Counted from the stretch's first letter, positions 52,527 to 61,190 are shown. The stretch is 64,000 bases of DNA from RZYX01 sp036654375 (GCA_036654375.1 JAVVSD010000001.1:124001-188000); one strand, 5' to 3'. Notes: generated from the sequence alone by a model not told the origin. A program made the numbers and translations.

Positions 52527-53282
52527 TTAAGTTTCAGCCACCTGCTTTAAAATTTGATTGTACAGTTGCTTGGTTTTTGCTCCATCTGTATCATTAATTA
52601 AAACTGTTTTATATTTTGTTTTTAGTATTATGTATTCTTTACAATCAACATTTGAATACAAATAATAATTACCGAACTTCTCATTGTTAAACTGTCCTGC
52701 CTGTATTTTAAGGTTTCCCAAGCCGTTTGTTCTGGTACCAAGGTTAACATTTTTGCTGTATTTTACAGACTCAATGTCTTTATACAAAATTTTATCATCA
52801 GACCACATAGACACATCAATTGCTATCTCTTTTTGTCCTGCATTAATTTCAACCGAACCTGTAAACATGCTTACACACAAAAAAGCTCCGATGAGAAATA
52901 CAATTACAACTGTTGCAATTGTTCCTGCCTTACTCTTTAAACTTTTTTCCTGTTCAGAATTGGTTATGGCATCTTCATCTTTATTTTTACACATTGTGTT
53001 TGACGCAATTATCATAACAACAACATCAATTGTTATTCCCACAGGCAACACCCATTGAAAATGTTTAGGAAAATCAAATTGAAATATTGCACTAACAAGC
53101 AACAGTAGCGTAATTATCAACATTCCTATTCCCATTACCCTGCAAAGCTTTTTTTCATCATATTGTGCTTTCTCTGCTTGACTTGAGGTGTTATATCCAG
53201 CTATTAAGAAACTTCCCTTTCCCATTAAAAGCAAAATTGAAAGAACTGCAAATATTGCAACAACGAACCATATGAGTATCAT
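52527..53282 (-). CDS. DUF3784/PH-like membrane protein
   Basis: A 251-residue protein. Three N-terminal-half membrane helices ('MILIWFVVAIFAVLSILLLM', 'MLIITLLLLVSAIFQF', 'WVLPVGITIDVVVMIIAS') include a DUF3784-like 'GKGSFLIAGYNT' loop. A fourth helix ('TVVIVFLIGAFLCVSMF') precedes an outer PH-like beta domain ('WSDDKILYKDIESVKYSKNV'). Function unknown. It follows the kinase-like gene by 21 bases. Confidence 0.72.
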   Translation of the reverse strand: MILIWFVVAIFAVLSILLLMGKGSFLIAGYNTSSQAEKAQYDEKKLCRVMGIGMLIITLLLLVSAIFQFDFPKHFQWVLPVGITIDVVVMIIASNTMCKNKDEDAITNSEQEKSLKSKAGTIATVVIVFLIGAFLCVSMFTGSVEINAGQKEIAIDVSMWSDDKILYKDIESVKYSKNVNLGTRTNGLGNLKIQAGQFNNEKFGNYYLYSNVDCKEYIILKTKYKTVLINDTDGAKTKQLYNQILKQVAET

Positions 53283-53303
53283 AACAACACTACCTTTCGT
53301 CTT

Positions 53304-53987
53304 TTATTTAACAATAATATTATAAAACTCCCTTGCCTGAGATTCAACAGCTGCAAAACCCGCACGCCTTAATTTCATCGCATCAATTTCACTGTTATAT
53401 TCCCTATGTATTTCTTCTTCTTTTGCATCCATTTTAAGAAAGATTTCCATCAGTGCTTTGCAAAAATTCAGCTTTCCCAATGTAAATGGTGGGTCATAAG
53501 TGGCAGTATATGCAAGTATTCTTCCCATATCTTGCTCTCTGTTACCAAATTTTATTGGCTCTTCAAAGTCGATGCTCACGCATTTGCCACGCGGTGTAAA
53601 AATAAAATTTCTTAAATTTATATCCCCTCTCAATGCACCTTTTGTTGCTGCATAATAATCATCCAGCCAAAGGCAAAGTTCCTTTGCTGTTCTTTTTATG
53701 CTTCGTTCTTCAAGAAGATTTTGCTCAATCCTATCTATTATTTCTTCATATGTTATGCCATCTATTCGTTCAAGTATTGCTGTGTTATCCTGTGTAAAAA
53801 GAACTCCTGCAACGCTCACTCCATTGCTTTGAAGCAGCTTTATTGTTGCAAGCTCTGTTGCCATTGACTGTGCATTATTATAGCATTTTCGCACTGCCTT
53901 TGTATTATCAACAACGACTGAGCTGACTTCGTTTCTTTGCGATTTTAGCTTTTCTCCCTGTGCTGACAACATTTTTTTAAAGTTCAT
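53304..53987 (-). CDS. Kinase-like (RIO/aminoglycoside-phosphotransferase fold) protein
   Basis: A 227-residue protein. The N-terminal lobe has 'VRKCYNNAQSMATELATIK' (possible Lys and Glu pair), and the catalytic loop reads GALRGDINLRNF with a following DFEEP in place of DFG. That is a complete small kinase core of the lipopolysaccharide-kinase/RIO type. Substrate unknown. Own promoter at 54020-54048. Confidence 0.72.
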   Translation of the reverse strand: MNFKKMLSAQGEKLKSQRNEVSSVVVDNTKAVRKCYNNAQSMATELATIKLLQSNGVSVAGVLFTQDNTAILERIDGITYEEIIDRIEQNLLEERSIKRTAKELCLWLDDYYAATKGALRGDINLRNFIFTPRGKCVSIDFEEPIKFGNREQDMGRILAYTATYDPPFTLGKLNFCKALMEIFLKMDAKEEEIHREYNSEIDAMKLRRAGFAAVESQAREFYNIIVK

Positions 53988-54019
53988 TTTTTCACTTCTT
54001 TTTTTATATATTTTATTAA

Positions 54020-54048
54020 ATTTTACTATAATTAGCTCGCATTTACAA
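54020..54048 (-). promoter_or_regulatory. Promoter of the kinase-like gene
   Basis: Minus-strand TTGTAA and TAAAAT, spacing 17. The remainder of the 391-base gap 53988-54378 is AT-rich; no sigma-G type promoter for the SASP gene could be recognised with confidence. Confidence 0.55.
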
Positions 54049-54378
54049 GCTTTCTATCATCAATTGGATTTTATTTTAAAAACGCTACATACTATATATG
54101 GAATGAAACAAGATAAAAATTTAAAAAAATTATTGAAATGCAACATTATTACTTTTGCTATAAAAATCTAAATGCTTTTTATACTGATTACGGCGGAATT
54201 TGTTGCACATAACTTTTTATTTTATACTCGCACGCACCAATTTTTGCCTTAAATTATTAAAATTACGATAAATATACAATTTTTTTGACATTTATTTTCA
54301 TCAATAATCTTGTATTTATAGACAACAATATTAATGCAAACGCAATGAAGATTTAAAAATTAAGGAGTGTTAATTAAT

Positions 54379-54564
54379 ATGGCAAAGAATGTAGTTCCAG
54401 AAGCTCGTGAAGCTCTCGACCGTTTTAAGATGGAATCAGCAAGTGAAGTTGGCGTTAACCTTAAGCAAGGCTACAATGGCGACCTTACTTCTAAGCAGGC
54501 AGGCTCTGTCGGCGGACAGATGGTTAAGAAAATGATTCAGTCATACGAAAAAGGCATGAAATAA
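54379..54564 (+). CDS. Alpha/beta-type small acid-soluble spore protein
   Basis: A 61-residue SASP with 'EALDRFKMESASEVGVNL' (the GPR protease cleavage region, ES-ASEVGV) and 'GDLTSKQAGSVGGQMVKKMI', the conserved DNA-binding helix. It coats spore DNA and gives nucleotides on germination. The ATG after AAGGAG is taken; an in-frame GTG four codons earlier overlaps that site. A strong terminator follows. Confidence 0.95.
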   Translation: MAKNVVPEAREALDRFKMESASEVGVNLKQGYNGDLTSKQAGSVGGQMVKKMIQSYEKGMK

Positions 54565-54593
54565 CAAAGTTTTTCTTATAGTTAAAAATGTTG

Positions 54594-54627
54594 GGCAAGC
54601 TTGCACCAGTAAGCTTGCCTGATTTTT
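54594..54627 (+). terminator. Terminator of the SASP gene
   Basis: GGCAAGCTT/AAGCTTGCC perfect stem followed by TGATTTTTT. Confidence 0.88.
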
Positions 54628-54695
54628 TGTTAATAAGATAATTTGATTTTTAATAGATAAATCCTAAAGGCTGATGTGTTATTCTACTCACAGCA

Positions 54696-54732
54696 AAACC
54701 ACAAATGATAAAAGTGGCATCATTTGCGGTTT
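54696..54732. repeat. Stem-loop between SASP gene and OB-fold gene
   Basis: AAACCACAAATGAT and ATCATTTGCGGTTT form a 14-bp stem (one wobble) with a 9-base loop. It lies about 105 bases past the stop of the minus-strand OB-fold gene and after the SASP terminator. It may be a second terminator for either strand; no clean T-run. Confidence 0.5.
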
Positions 54733-54837
54733 AACCTCTTTTTGCTTATTCTTTTATTTTACAAGTCAACAATCCGCATAATGCACTAAGTTGTTTTTGC
54801 TTATAACAACTTAAAATTGCTCTAAAAATCAGGAATT

Positions 54838-55359
54838 TTACGATTGCATATTTTTATTAGCAGGTCTTTTTGCTACCTTAAAATAAACCAAAACAATAAT
54901 CAACGCAAATACAGTTAATACTGATGCAAGAACTATCTTCTTATTTGATAGTGCCACCGATGTCAAACTCCCCTTTTGAACTATCTCAATTTTTAAAGCG
55001 TGAATATCGGTATCCCCTCCATGCTCTGCACAGGCTCTGTTAAAATTGCCCGTAATTCTTACAATATCTCCTTTATGCTTGTAGTCACCATAGTGTTTTA
55101 CTTGCTCAATATCTTTGTGCTTGACCCAAACACCTATGGCATTTGAATTATCATTTATGTTTATCCAAGAATATTCTCCTCGTTCCAACTCTTCTCCAAT
55201 TAATTCCCCTTGTATCGTAACTTCTGTTTTATCAAGCTTTTTCGCCTGCTCAACAAGTTGATTTATTTCTATTATATCTGTTGCACAGCAGACGATAGGC
55301 AGAGAAAACACCATTAATGCAGTTACAAATATGCTTTTAATTATATAACTTTTTTGCAT
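54838..55359 (-). CDS. Membrane-anchored OB-fold protein linked to TrkH
   Basis: A 173-residue protein with an N-terminal signal/membrane segment ('SIFVTALMVFSLPIVCC'), an extracellular OB-fold-like domain ('VTIQGELIGEEL', 'WININDNSNAIGVWVK', 'GDIVRITGNFN') and a C-terminal helix ('IVLASVLTVFALIIVLVYF'). OB domains of this kind bind oligonucleotides, sugars or ions. It overlaps the trkH stop by 19 bases, which suggests a role with the potassium system, but none is known to me. Confidence 0.7.
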   Translation of the reverse strand: MQKSYIIKSIFVTALMVFSLPIVCCATDIIEINQLVEQAKKLDKTEVTIQGELIGEELERGEYSWININDNSNAIGVWVKHKDIEQVKHYGDYKHKGDIVRITGNFNRACAEHGGDTDIHALKIEIVQKGSLTSVALSNKKIVLASVLTVFALIIVLVYFKVAKRPANKNMQS

Positions 55360-56876
55360 ACCTTTTTAACACCTCCTATGATATATCCAATAAGGGCAAA
55401 AACAGATAAAAACTCCAGCCTTCCCAAATACATGGCAATTATATAATACACTTTCATTGCCGAAGGCATTCCAACAGCTGTTATTCCAATGGACAGTCCA
55501 ACATTGCCTGTTACTGATGCGGATTCAAATGCCGCATCTGCCATTGGATAGCCATAATATGTGCCAAGTGCTGTTCCTATTGCAAATGTTATCATATAAC
55601 AAATAACTATCAATGCAGAAGATTTTACAACCCCATCATCTAATACATAGTCTTTGATATGATGGTATTTGTAGGTTTTTACATTTCTTTCAGATGATAA
55701 TAATTTTTTCACATCTGCTATCATGCTTTTAAATATAATTCCAACTCGCAGCCCTTTAAATCCTCCAGCAGTTGAACAGGCAGAGCCACCAATCATCATT
55801 ACTATAACCATTATCATAATGCCAAAATCGCCCCACTCAAGTGCATATTGCCTTGCATAGATGTTGCCGAATCCAGTTGTTGTATGTGCAGACAATATAT
55901 TGTAGATAACTCTTCTGAAAACAGCGACAGCGTTTGGATATATCGGCGACAACGCTATTACACCAAGCACTGATGCCAAAGTAGCTGTTACAAAGAAACT
56001 CTGTGTTTCAATATTCTTTGCTATTTCTCTTCGTTTTCCCCGCCAAATTGCATAGTGCAATCCAAAGTTAAGCGAACCAATTATCATAAATATTACTGTT
56101 ATAATTTCATATGAAAAGCTGTGATAGTACATCATGTTTTGATAGTTTGGTGAAAAGCCTCCTGTACTCCACGCAGATGCAAATACACACAGTCCATGAA
56201 GAAATGCCGAAATTGGTTTTAACCCTATTCGTATTCCATCAATCCAAAGTGCCAAAGTGCCAACGAGCAGGTATATCATGCTGATTTTCCAAATAATTCT
56301 TGCGGTTCCTCGGACATTTGGAACAAGTCCAATATCCTTTGCTTCGCCAACATATATTTTATATGCTCCGCTTGTTTCCTTGACCAAAAATGACAGTGCA
56401 AGCACAACCATTCCCTGTCCTCCAACAAAGGTCAGTGTATGTCGCCATATATTTAGGCCCCATGAAATATGGTCTAAATCTTGGGTTAAGAAAACACCTG
56501 TTGTTGTAAACCCGCTCATAACATCAAAGCACGCATCAAGCATTGAGTTTATATGTCCACTTAACATATACGGAATGGCACAGAGTATTGTTAAAAAAAT
56601 CCACGAAAGAGCGGCAATAATAAAGCCATGCTTCCATTGAACGCAAGCTTTATTTTCTCTCGCGCTCCTTCCAATGATAATTAGCAGAAATCCAATTATT
56701 AATGTTATCGCTATGCTTATTACAAAATCAAGTGCTGGATTCCACTCGCTCAACAGCAGAGATGTAAGCAGCGGGATAATCATCAGAAGTGCCACTCCAA
56801 TTACAACCCAACCAGAGTAATAAAAAATTATTTTAAAGTTTATAAATCTTGTCTTAGCTATATTTTCATTTTTCAT
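55341..56876 (-). CDS. trkH: TrkH/KtrB-type potassium channel subunit
   Basis: A 511-residue channel with repeated M1-P-M2 pore units. Selectivity loops are 'SGFTTTGVFL', 'STGGFSPN', 'TTTGFGNIYA' and 'VTGNVGLSIG'. Many helices span the membrane. It forms the K+ pore, gated by TrkA rings. Preceded by a 36-residue membrane peptide and two TrkA genes in one operon. Confidence 0.94.
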   Translation of the reverse strand: MKNENIAKTRFINFKIIFYYSGWVVIGVALLMIIPLLTSLLLSEWNPALDFVISIAITLIIGFLLIIIGRSARENKACVQWKHGFIIAALSWIFLTILCAIPYMLSGHINSMLDACFDVMSGFTTTGVFLTQDLDHISWGLNIWRHTLTFVGGQGMVVLALSFLVKETSGAYKIYVGEAKDIGLVPNVRGTARIIWKISMIYLLVGTLALWIDGIRIGLKPISAFLHGLCVFASAWSTGGFSPNYQNMMYYHSFSYEIITVIFMIIGSLNFGLHYAIWRGKRREIAKNIETQSFFVTATLASVLGVIALSPIYPNAVAVFRRVIYNILSAHTTTGFGNIYARQYALEWGDFGIMIMVIVMMIGGSACSTAGGFKGLRVGIIFKSMIADVKKLLSSERNVKTYKYHHIKDYVLDDGVVKSSALIVICYMITFAIGTALGTYYGYPMADAAFESASVTGNVGLSIGITAVGMPSAMKVYYIIAMYLGRLEFLSVFALIGYIIGGVKKVCKKVI

Positions 56877-56879
56877 TTT

Positions 56880-56990
56880 TTACCTCATTAATACCCAGGT
56901 GATTAAAGACAAAAAGGAGCTGTATGCCACTATTGCTGTTAGTTCGAAAAATAACCCTGCTATATCTTTTTTTATATTTACTCTTTTCAC
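56880..56990 (-). CDS. 36-residue membrane peptide between trkA and trkH
   Basis: A GTG start overlaps the trkA stop (GTGA), with AAGGTGAT just upstream. The peptide begins MKRVNIKKDIAG and has one membrane helix (about residues 12-34, 'GLFFELTAIVAYSSFLSLI'), ending WVLMR. Its tail codons run into the trkH ribosome site GAGGT. Coupled placement and one hydrophobic helix with basic N-terminus argue for a real product, perhaps a small channel subunit comparable in idea to KdpF. Not previously named as far as I can tell. Confidence 0.7.
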   Translation of the reverse strand: MKRVNIKKDIAGLFFELTAIVAYSSFLSLITWVLMR

Positions 56991-57658
56991 TTTTTATCAC
57001 CTTGACTTCTAAATAATTTTTTGAGTTCAACTAAACCACTGCTATTCGTTAGAACCATGATATTATCAAACTCCAAAATCTTTGTATTGCCTTTTGGATA
57101 AACTACTTTTTCATCTCGTAATATTGATGCTATAATGCACTCCTGCGGAAGTTCCAAATTCTTTATTAATGAGTCGCACCAATGATAAGCTCTTTCAATT
57201 TCTATGTCGACAAGTATCATTGAACCTCTCTCAAAAGTTTGAATTATTTTGAAATTCTCCTTATCAAACTCAGATTCAATAAGGTTTGCTATTACTTGAG
57301 TGCTACATACGGTTTTATCAACACCCAATGCTTTAAACATTGACATATTTATTGGGTTGTTTACTCTTGCTATTGTTTTTGGAATGCCAAAGCTCGTTTT
57401 TGCTATTTCACAAATTACCAAATTCTCTTCATCTGTTCCCGTTACTGCTGCCACGATTTCTGCATCCTCTATGCCTGCATCTTTTAGAACATCAATGTCT
57501 GTACCATCTCCATAAATTATATCGGCATCAATATCATCTGCAATGGCTTGGCAATTGTTTATATCTCTTTCAATTAGGACAATGTCATATTTCTTTTCGT
57601 TTAGAGTCTTTAAAAGGTAATATCCAACCTTGCCTCCGCCAACTATAATTGATTTCAT
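56987..57658 (-). CDS. trkA: TrkA-type K+ regulator (second copy in operon)
   Basis: A 223-residue RCK protein with the Rossmann start 'KSIIVGGGKVGYYLLKTL', acidic NAD-binding 'DIVLIERD', and a C-terminal RCK_C region ('LELPQECIIASILRDEKVVYP'). It gates TrkH in response to nucleotides. Its start overlaps the stop of the previous trkA (ATGA) and its stop overlaps the 36-residue gene. Confidence 0.92.
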   Translation of the reverse strand: MKSIIVGGGKVGYYLLKTLNEKKYDIVLIERDINNCQAIADDIDADIIYGDGTDIDVLKDAGIEDAEIVAAVTGTDEENLVICEIAKTSFGIPKTIARVNNPINMSMFKALGVDKTVCSTQVIANLIESEFDKENFKIIQTFERGSMILVDIEIERAYHWCDSLIKNLELPQECIIASILRDEKVVYPKGNTKILEFDNIMVLTNSSGLVELKKLFRSQGDKK

Positions 57659-58308
57659 TTATATAATTCTCCTTCAACTTGAGATATCAGTCTTTCCTTG
57701 TCTTTTGTACTTAGAGTACAAACAATCTCATCACCTTGATTAATAAAATAGCTTTTTTCAGGAAGAATGAAGTCTTCATTTCTCTTTATTCCAGAGATTA
57801 TGCAATTGTATTTTTCTTCAATTTCTTTTACTGTAACGCTCTTCTTTTTGTTTACCGTAATTTCAGCGACTTCATAATACTTGTTAATATTTGCTATGGT
57901 TTGTGAGTTTTCTCTGGCGATTTTCGACTTTAATATATCAACCCCAAGCTGTGTGGGATTTATTGTTTCTATGTCAAGATTTTCATAAATATACTTCCTG
58001 TTTGGATTGACGATTCGAGCTATAATCCTTGGAACTCTGTATATTTTTTTTGCAATTAATGAAACAGTTATATTTACATTTTCATCTGGCGTAACAGAAA
58101 TAATAACATCTGCATTTTGAATTTCTGCCTCTGCAAGAACTTCGTTGTCATATTCAATACCTTTTATTTTTAATCCGTTAAACCCACTGCCCAAGACATT
58201 TAAGCGCTCGTTATCTCTATCTATAATTGAAATGTTATGGCCTGCATCTGAAAGCTCATTTGCCAAATTGCTTCCGAGTCTGCCACAGCCTACAATAATA
58301 ATATTCAT
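57655..58308 (-). CDS. trkA: TrkA-type K+ regulator (first copy in operon)
   Basis: A 217-residue RCK protein with 'NIIIVGCGRLGSNLANELSD', 'ISIIDRDNERLNVL' and the RCK_C part 'IISGIKRNEDFILPEKSYFI'. Together with the next gene it supplies two RCK-N/RCK-C units. In Escherichia coli TrkA these are fused as two halves in one chain, so here a heteromeric ring is plausible. Confidence 0.92.
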   Translation of the reverse strand: MNIIIVGCGRLGSNLANELSDAGHNISIIDRDNERLNVLGSGFNGLKIKGIEYDNEVLAEAEIQNADVIISVTPDENVNITVSLIAKKIYRVPRIIARIVNPNRKYIYENLDIETINPTQLGVDILKSKIARENSQTIANINKYYEVAEITVNKKKSVTVKEIEEKYNCIISGIKRNEDFILPEKSYFINQGDEIVCTLSTKDKERLISQVEGELYK

Positions 58309-58344
58309 ACTTTTCTCCTTAGGAATATAATATTTATTAAAATA

Positions 58345-58740
58345 TTAGTTTCGCTTAACCAAGTGTCCTAATCCGTTCTCATCATATTCTATCTTATATA
58401 GCTTCTTTTCATTTTTTGTTTCACAATCCGTTTCACTGAACGCACATTTATTACTGTGTATAAAATCACTATACCGCTCCAGATTATATCTTGCCGGGGT
58501 ATATGCTGGGTCAAGTGACCATGCTGCTCTGAAATGCTTCATCGCAGTTATATAGTCGCCTTTAAATTCGAGCAACACACCAAACAAATTGTGAGGTTGT
58601 GGAGAATGTGGGTACTTTTTCATTGCTTTTGATATGAGCTTTTCACATTTTTCATATTCGCTTTTTTCCACCATTTCCTTTACTTCATTGCATAAATTAC
58701 TAAGTTCAGCATATTCAACTTTCAAATTTTGTTTTTTCAT
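58345..58740 (-). CDS. TPR-like protein at the head of the trk operon
   Basis: A 131-residue helical protein with two or three TPR-like repeats ('KCEKLISKAMKKYPHSPQPH', 'FGVLLEFKGDYITAMKHFRA', 'DPAYTPARYNLERYSDFIH') and a polar C-terminal tail. TPRs mediate protein contacts. It is the first gene after the repeat-bearing promoter region and 36 bases before trkA. Partner unknown. Confidence 0.72.
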   Translation of the reverse strand: MKKQNLKVEYAELSNLCNEVKEMVEKSEYEKCEKLISKAMKKYPHSPQPHNLFGVLLEFKGDYITAMKHFRAAWSLDPAYTPARYNLERYSDFIHSNKCAFSETDCETKNEKKLYKIEYDENGLGHLVKRN

Positions 58741-58778
58741 TTTTACACTCCCAATAGCTAACTTATCTTGTTATTACC

Positions 58779-58843
58779 ATAGTATCTAAGTTCTTGTGAG
58801 TGTAGTGTGAGATTGGATTATTTTGTGTGAGAATGCTGTGAGA
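58779..58843 (-). promoter_or_regulatory. trk operon promoter with four TGTGAG(A) direct repeats
   Basis: On the plus strand TGTGAG starts at 58795, 58806, 58826 and 58837, that is two pairs each 11 bases apart. The repeats lie upstream of a TACTAT-like -10 box (58779-58784, minus strand) and replace a good -35. Paired direct repeats spaced by one helical turn are typical of OmpR/PhoB-family regulator sites, and a KdpE-type regulator is encoded right next to it. Confidence 0.7.
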
Positions 58844-58920
58844 ATTGTATTTTTATGCTGATTAATGTAAATAATAAAAAGTTTTGCCTTATTTATACTC
58901 TGGATATTTTTATAAAAAAT

Positions 58921-58957
58921 AAAAAAACCGATTTGAACCTATAGTCCAAATCGGGTT
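58921..58957 (-). terminator. Terminator of the kdpD-kdpE unit
   Basis: AACCCGATTTG/CAAATCGGTTT stem followed by TTTTATTTTTT on the minus strand, 13 bases past the kdpE stop. It separates the regulators from the trk operon. Confidence 0.88.
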
Positions 58958-58969
58958 TTATTCTTAAAA

Positions 58970-59668
58970 TTATTCTTCTATCAACCTGTATCCAACACCA
59001 ATTTCTGTCAAAATATAATGAGGCTTTGCTGGATTTTCCTCTATCTTTCGCCTTAGTCCAGCCATTAAAGCTCTTAAAGCCTGCGTGTCATTGCCATAGC
59101 TAACTCCCCACAATTCTTTAATTATACTGCTCGTTGTCAGCACCTTGCCTGCGTTCTTAAAGAACAGAGTTAACAAGTTATATTCCATTGGTGTAACATG
59201 CAATTCAATCTCATTAAGAAACACCAAATGCTTATCAAACTCTATTTTTATATTTCCAATCTGGTGGCTTGTCGGCTGCTTTTTTCCACCTTCCTTATAA
59301 AAGTGCCTGAGTGCAACCCTTATGCGTGCTAAAAGCTCGGTTGCAGAAAATGGTTTTGTCAAGTAATCGTCAGCCCCCATATCAAGTGCTGCCACTTTTT
59401 CCTTGTCCTGATCCCTTGCAGATACAACAATAATAGGTATTTCAGACCACTCACGAACTTTTTTTATAACATCCATTCCGTCAAAATCCGGCAATCCCAA
59501 GTCAAGCAAAATAACATCAAGTTGCTCAGATACTAAGGAGTTTAACGCACCTTGAGCGTTTTTTTCGGCAACAAATTGATATCCTTCTGATTGTAATGCA
59601 TAGCAGATGAACTTCCTTATTTGTGCGTCGTCCTCCACTACCAATATTTTTTCTCCTAAGTTACTCAC
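58970..59668 (-). CDS. kdpE: KdpE-like OmpR-family response regulator
   Basis: A 232-residue regulator. The receiver starts 'KILVVEDDAQIRKFICYAL', with phospho-acceptor Asp in 'DVILLDLGLPDFDG' and 'LTKPFSATELLARIR'. The winged helix has 'VTPMEYNLLTLFFKNAGK' and ends 'YILTEIGVGYRLI'. The GTG start overlaps the kinase stop, with GGAGG nine bases upstream. Given the neighbours it most likely controls the trk operon rather than a kdpFABC operon, none of which is in the window. Confidence 0.92.
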   Translation of the reverse strand: MSNLGEKILVVEDDAQIRKFICYALQSEGYQFVAEKNAQGALNSLVSEQLDVILLDLGLPDFDGMDVIKKVREWSEIPIIVVSARDQDKEKVAALDMGADDYLTKPFSATELLARIRVALRHFYKEGGKKQPTSHQIGNIKIEFDKHLVFLNEIELHVTPMEYNLLTLFFKNAGKVLTTSSIIKELWGVSYGNDTQALRALMAGLRRKIEENPAKPHYILTEIGVGYRLIEE

Positions 59669-61190
59669 CTTTATCCACCTCCATCGGCAATGAAAACACA
59701 AATTCTGCTCCTTTGCCGTCCGAAAGATTGTGTGCCTCAATTTTTCCACCATGTGCATTGATAACTGCATCACAAATTGCAAGCCCTAAACCAATCCCAT
59801 GATTTGAATCGCCATATTTTTTTCTTGAAGTATAAAATCTTTTAAAAATATTTGGCAAATCGTCATTTGAAATGCCCTCACCTCTGTCCAAAATTGAAAA
59901 AACCGCACAGTTAACTTTTTTATCTTCTGTTACAAATATATTGATTTCTTCACCGGGTGGAGTGTGCTTTATCGCATTGTCCAATAAATTTATAAGCACC
60001 TGCTGTATGAGTTTTGCATCCATTGGAACAAGCATTAGCTCCTCTGGAATATCTACTGTGATTTCTTGCTGTGGAGAGCGTTGCATAATATGATAAATAG
60101 CACCGCCTATAACTTCTTCAACTGCTTCAAGCTGTTTATTTAACGACAATTTCCCATCCTGTAATCTTGTTAGGCTTAAAGTGTTTTCAACAAGTGACTT
60201 TAACCAATCTGCATCACAGTATATTTCTTTTGCTAAATCATATCTTGGGTCATTATTCTTTGTCATATCCATCAGCATTTCAGATGTACCCATTATGCCC
60301 GATAGCGGTGTGCGTAAATCATGTGATATTGAACGCAATAGATTTCCTCTATAATGCTCCTGTATATTTTCCTCTCTATACTTTAACCGTTGCTGTGCCA
60401 CAATTAATCTGTCCATCGCAAGAGAAATACTCTCTATCATTGCACGCAACAACCTTTTTTGCGCATTTGTCATTAAAACAGCGGTTTCAACTGGAATACG
60501 AATTATTCCAAGCTTATTATCACTGCCACAAATAAGCCAGTTGTAAAAGTCTGTTCCCTCATAATAAGCCATATTTTGTTTAATCATATTTACTTTTATC
60601 TCTTCAACATTAGTTGCATAAAGGCTTATCTGTTTTTCTTGGGTTGTTTGCTGTATATATGTTTTTTCAGGCAACTCATTTTCATCAAAGCACAGGCAAG
60701 CGGCCTTACAGTCCAGTACATCGCTAATAATCTTTATTGAAAAACTCGTTATTTCATGAATATTAGTTGCATCTGTCAATTTATTAGTCAAAAGATAGAG
60801 CGCTTTTGCCTCTGCTTCTCTTTCCCTTGCTTCTGTTTCGTTCTTTTTTGAATGCGAAGTTAATGTACTGGTAAAAAGTGCCGTTATAGACATAACTATA
60901 AAAGTTATAAAATAGCTTGGGTCACTGACATTAAAGGTAAAATACGGGTCTGTGAAAAAGAAGTTGTATGCAAATATTGAAATCACTGATGAAAGTATTC
61001 CATAAAAGTATCCATTTGTGTATCTTGCAATTAAAATTACAGCAAAAAGATACATTATTACAATATTTGTTTCTGGAAATCCTATTATTTTAAATATGTA
61101 TCCTATTGCCGATGCTAAAGATAAAAAGGCTACAATAATAGATAAACTCCGCATAGCGGATAATGCTTTATTAATTTTTGACAGTGGCAT
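59661..61190 (-). CDS. KdpD-like sensor histidine kinase lacking the N-terminal KdpD/Usp region
   Basis: A 509-residue kinase. Four membrane helices of the DUF4118 type occupy residues 12-110 ('LSIIVAFLSLASAIGYIF', 'NIVIMYLFAVILIARYT'). A GAF-like domain follows, then the H-box 'LLRSISHDLRTPLSGIMGT' and the ATPase motifs 'LINLLDNAIKHTPPG', 'DRGEGISNDD' and 'GIGLGLAICDAVINAHGG'. Standard KdpD is about 900 residues, with a cytoplasmic KdpD plus Usp domain ahead of the helices; these are missing here. Own promoter at 61251-61280. Confidence 0.9.
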   Translation of the reverse strand: MPLSKINKALSAMRSLSIIVAFLSLASAIGYIFKIIGFPETNIVIMYLFAVILIARYTNGYFYGILSSVISIFAYNFFFTDPYFTFNVSDPSYFITFIVMSITALFTSTLTSHSKKNETEAREREAEAKALYLLTNKLTDATNIHEITSFSIKIISDVLDCKAACLCFDENELPEKTYIQQTTQEKQISLYATNVEEIKVNMIKQNMAYYEGTDFYNWLICGSDNKLGIIRIPVETAVLMTNAQKRLLRAMIESISLAMDRLIVAQQRLKYREENIQEHYRGNLLRSISHDLRTPLSGIMGTSEMLMDMTKNNDPRYDLAKEIYCDADWLKSLVENTLSLTRLQDGKLSLNKQLEAVEEVIGGAIYHIMQRSPQQEITVDIPEELMLVPMDAKLIQQVLINLLDNAIKHTPPGEEINIFVTEDKKVNCAVFSILDRGEGISNDDLPNIFKRFYTSRKKYGDSNHGIGLGLAICDAVINAHGGKIEAHNLSDGKGAEFVFSLPMEVDKGE

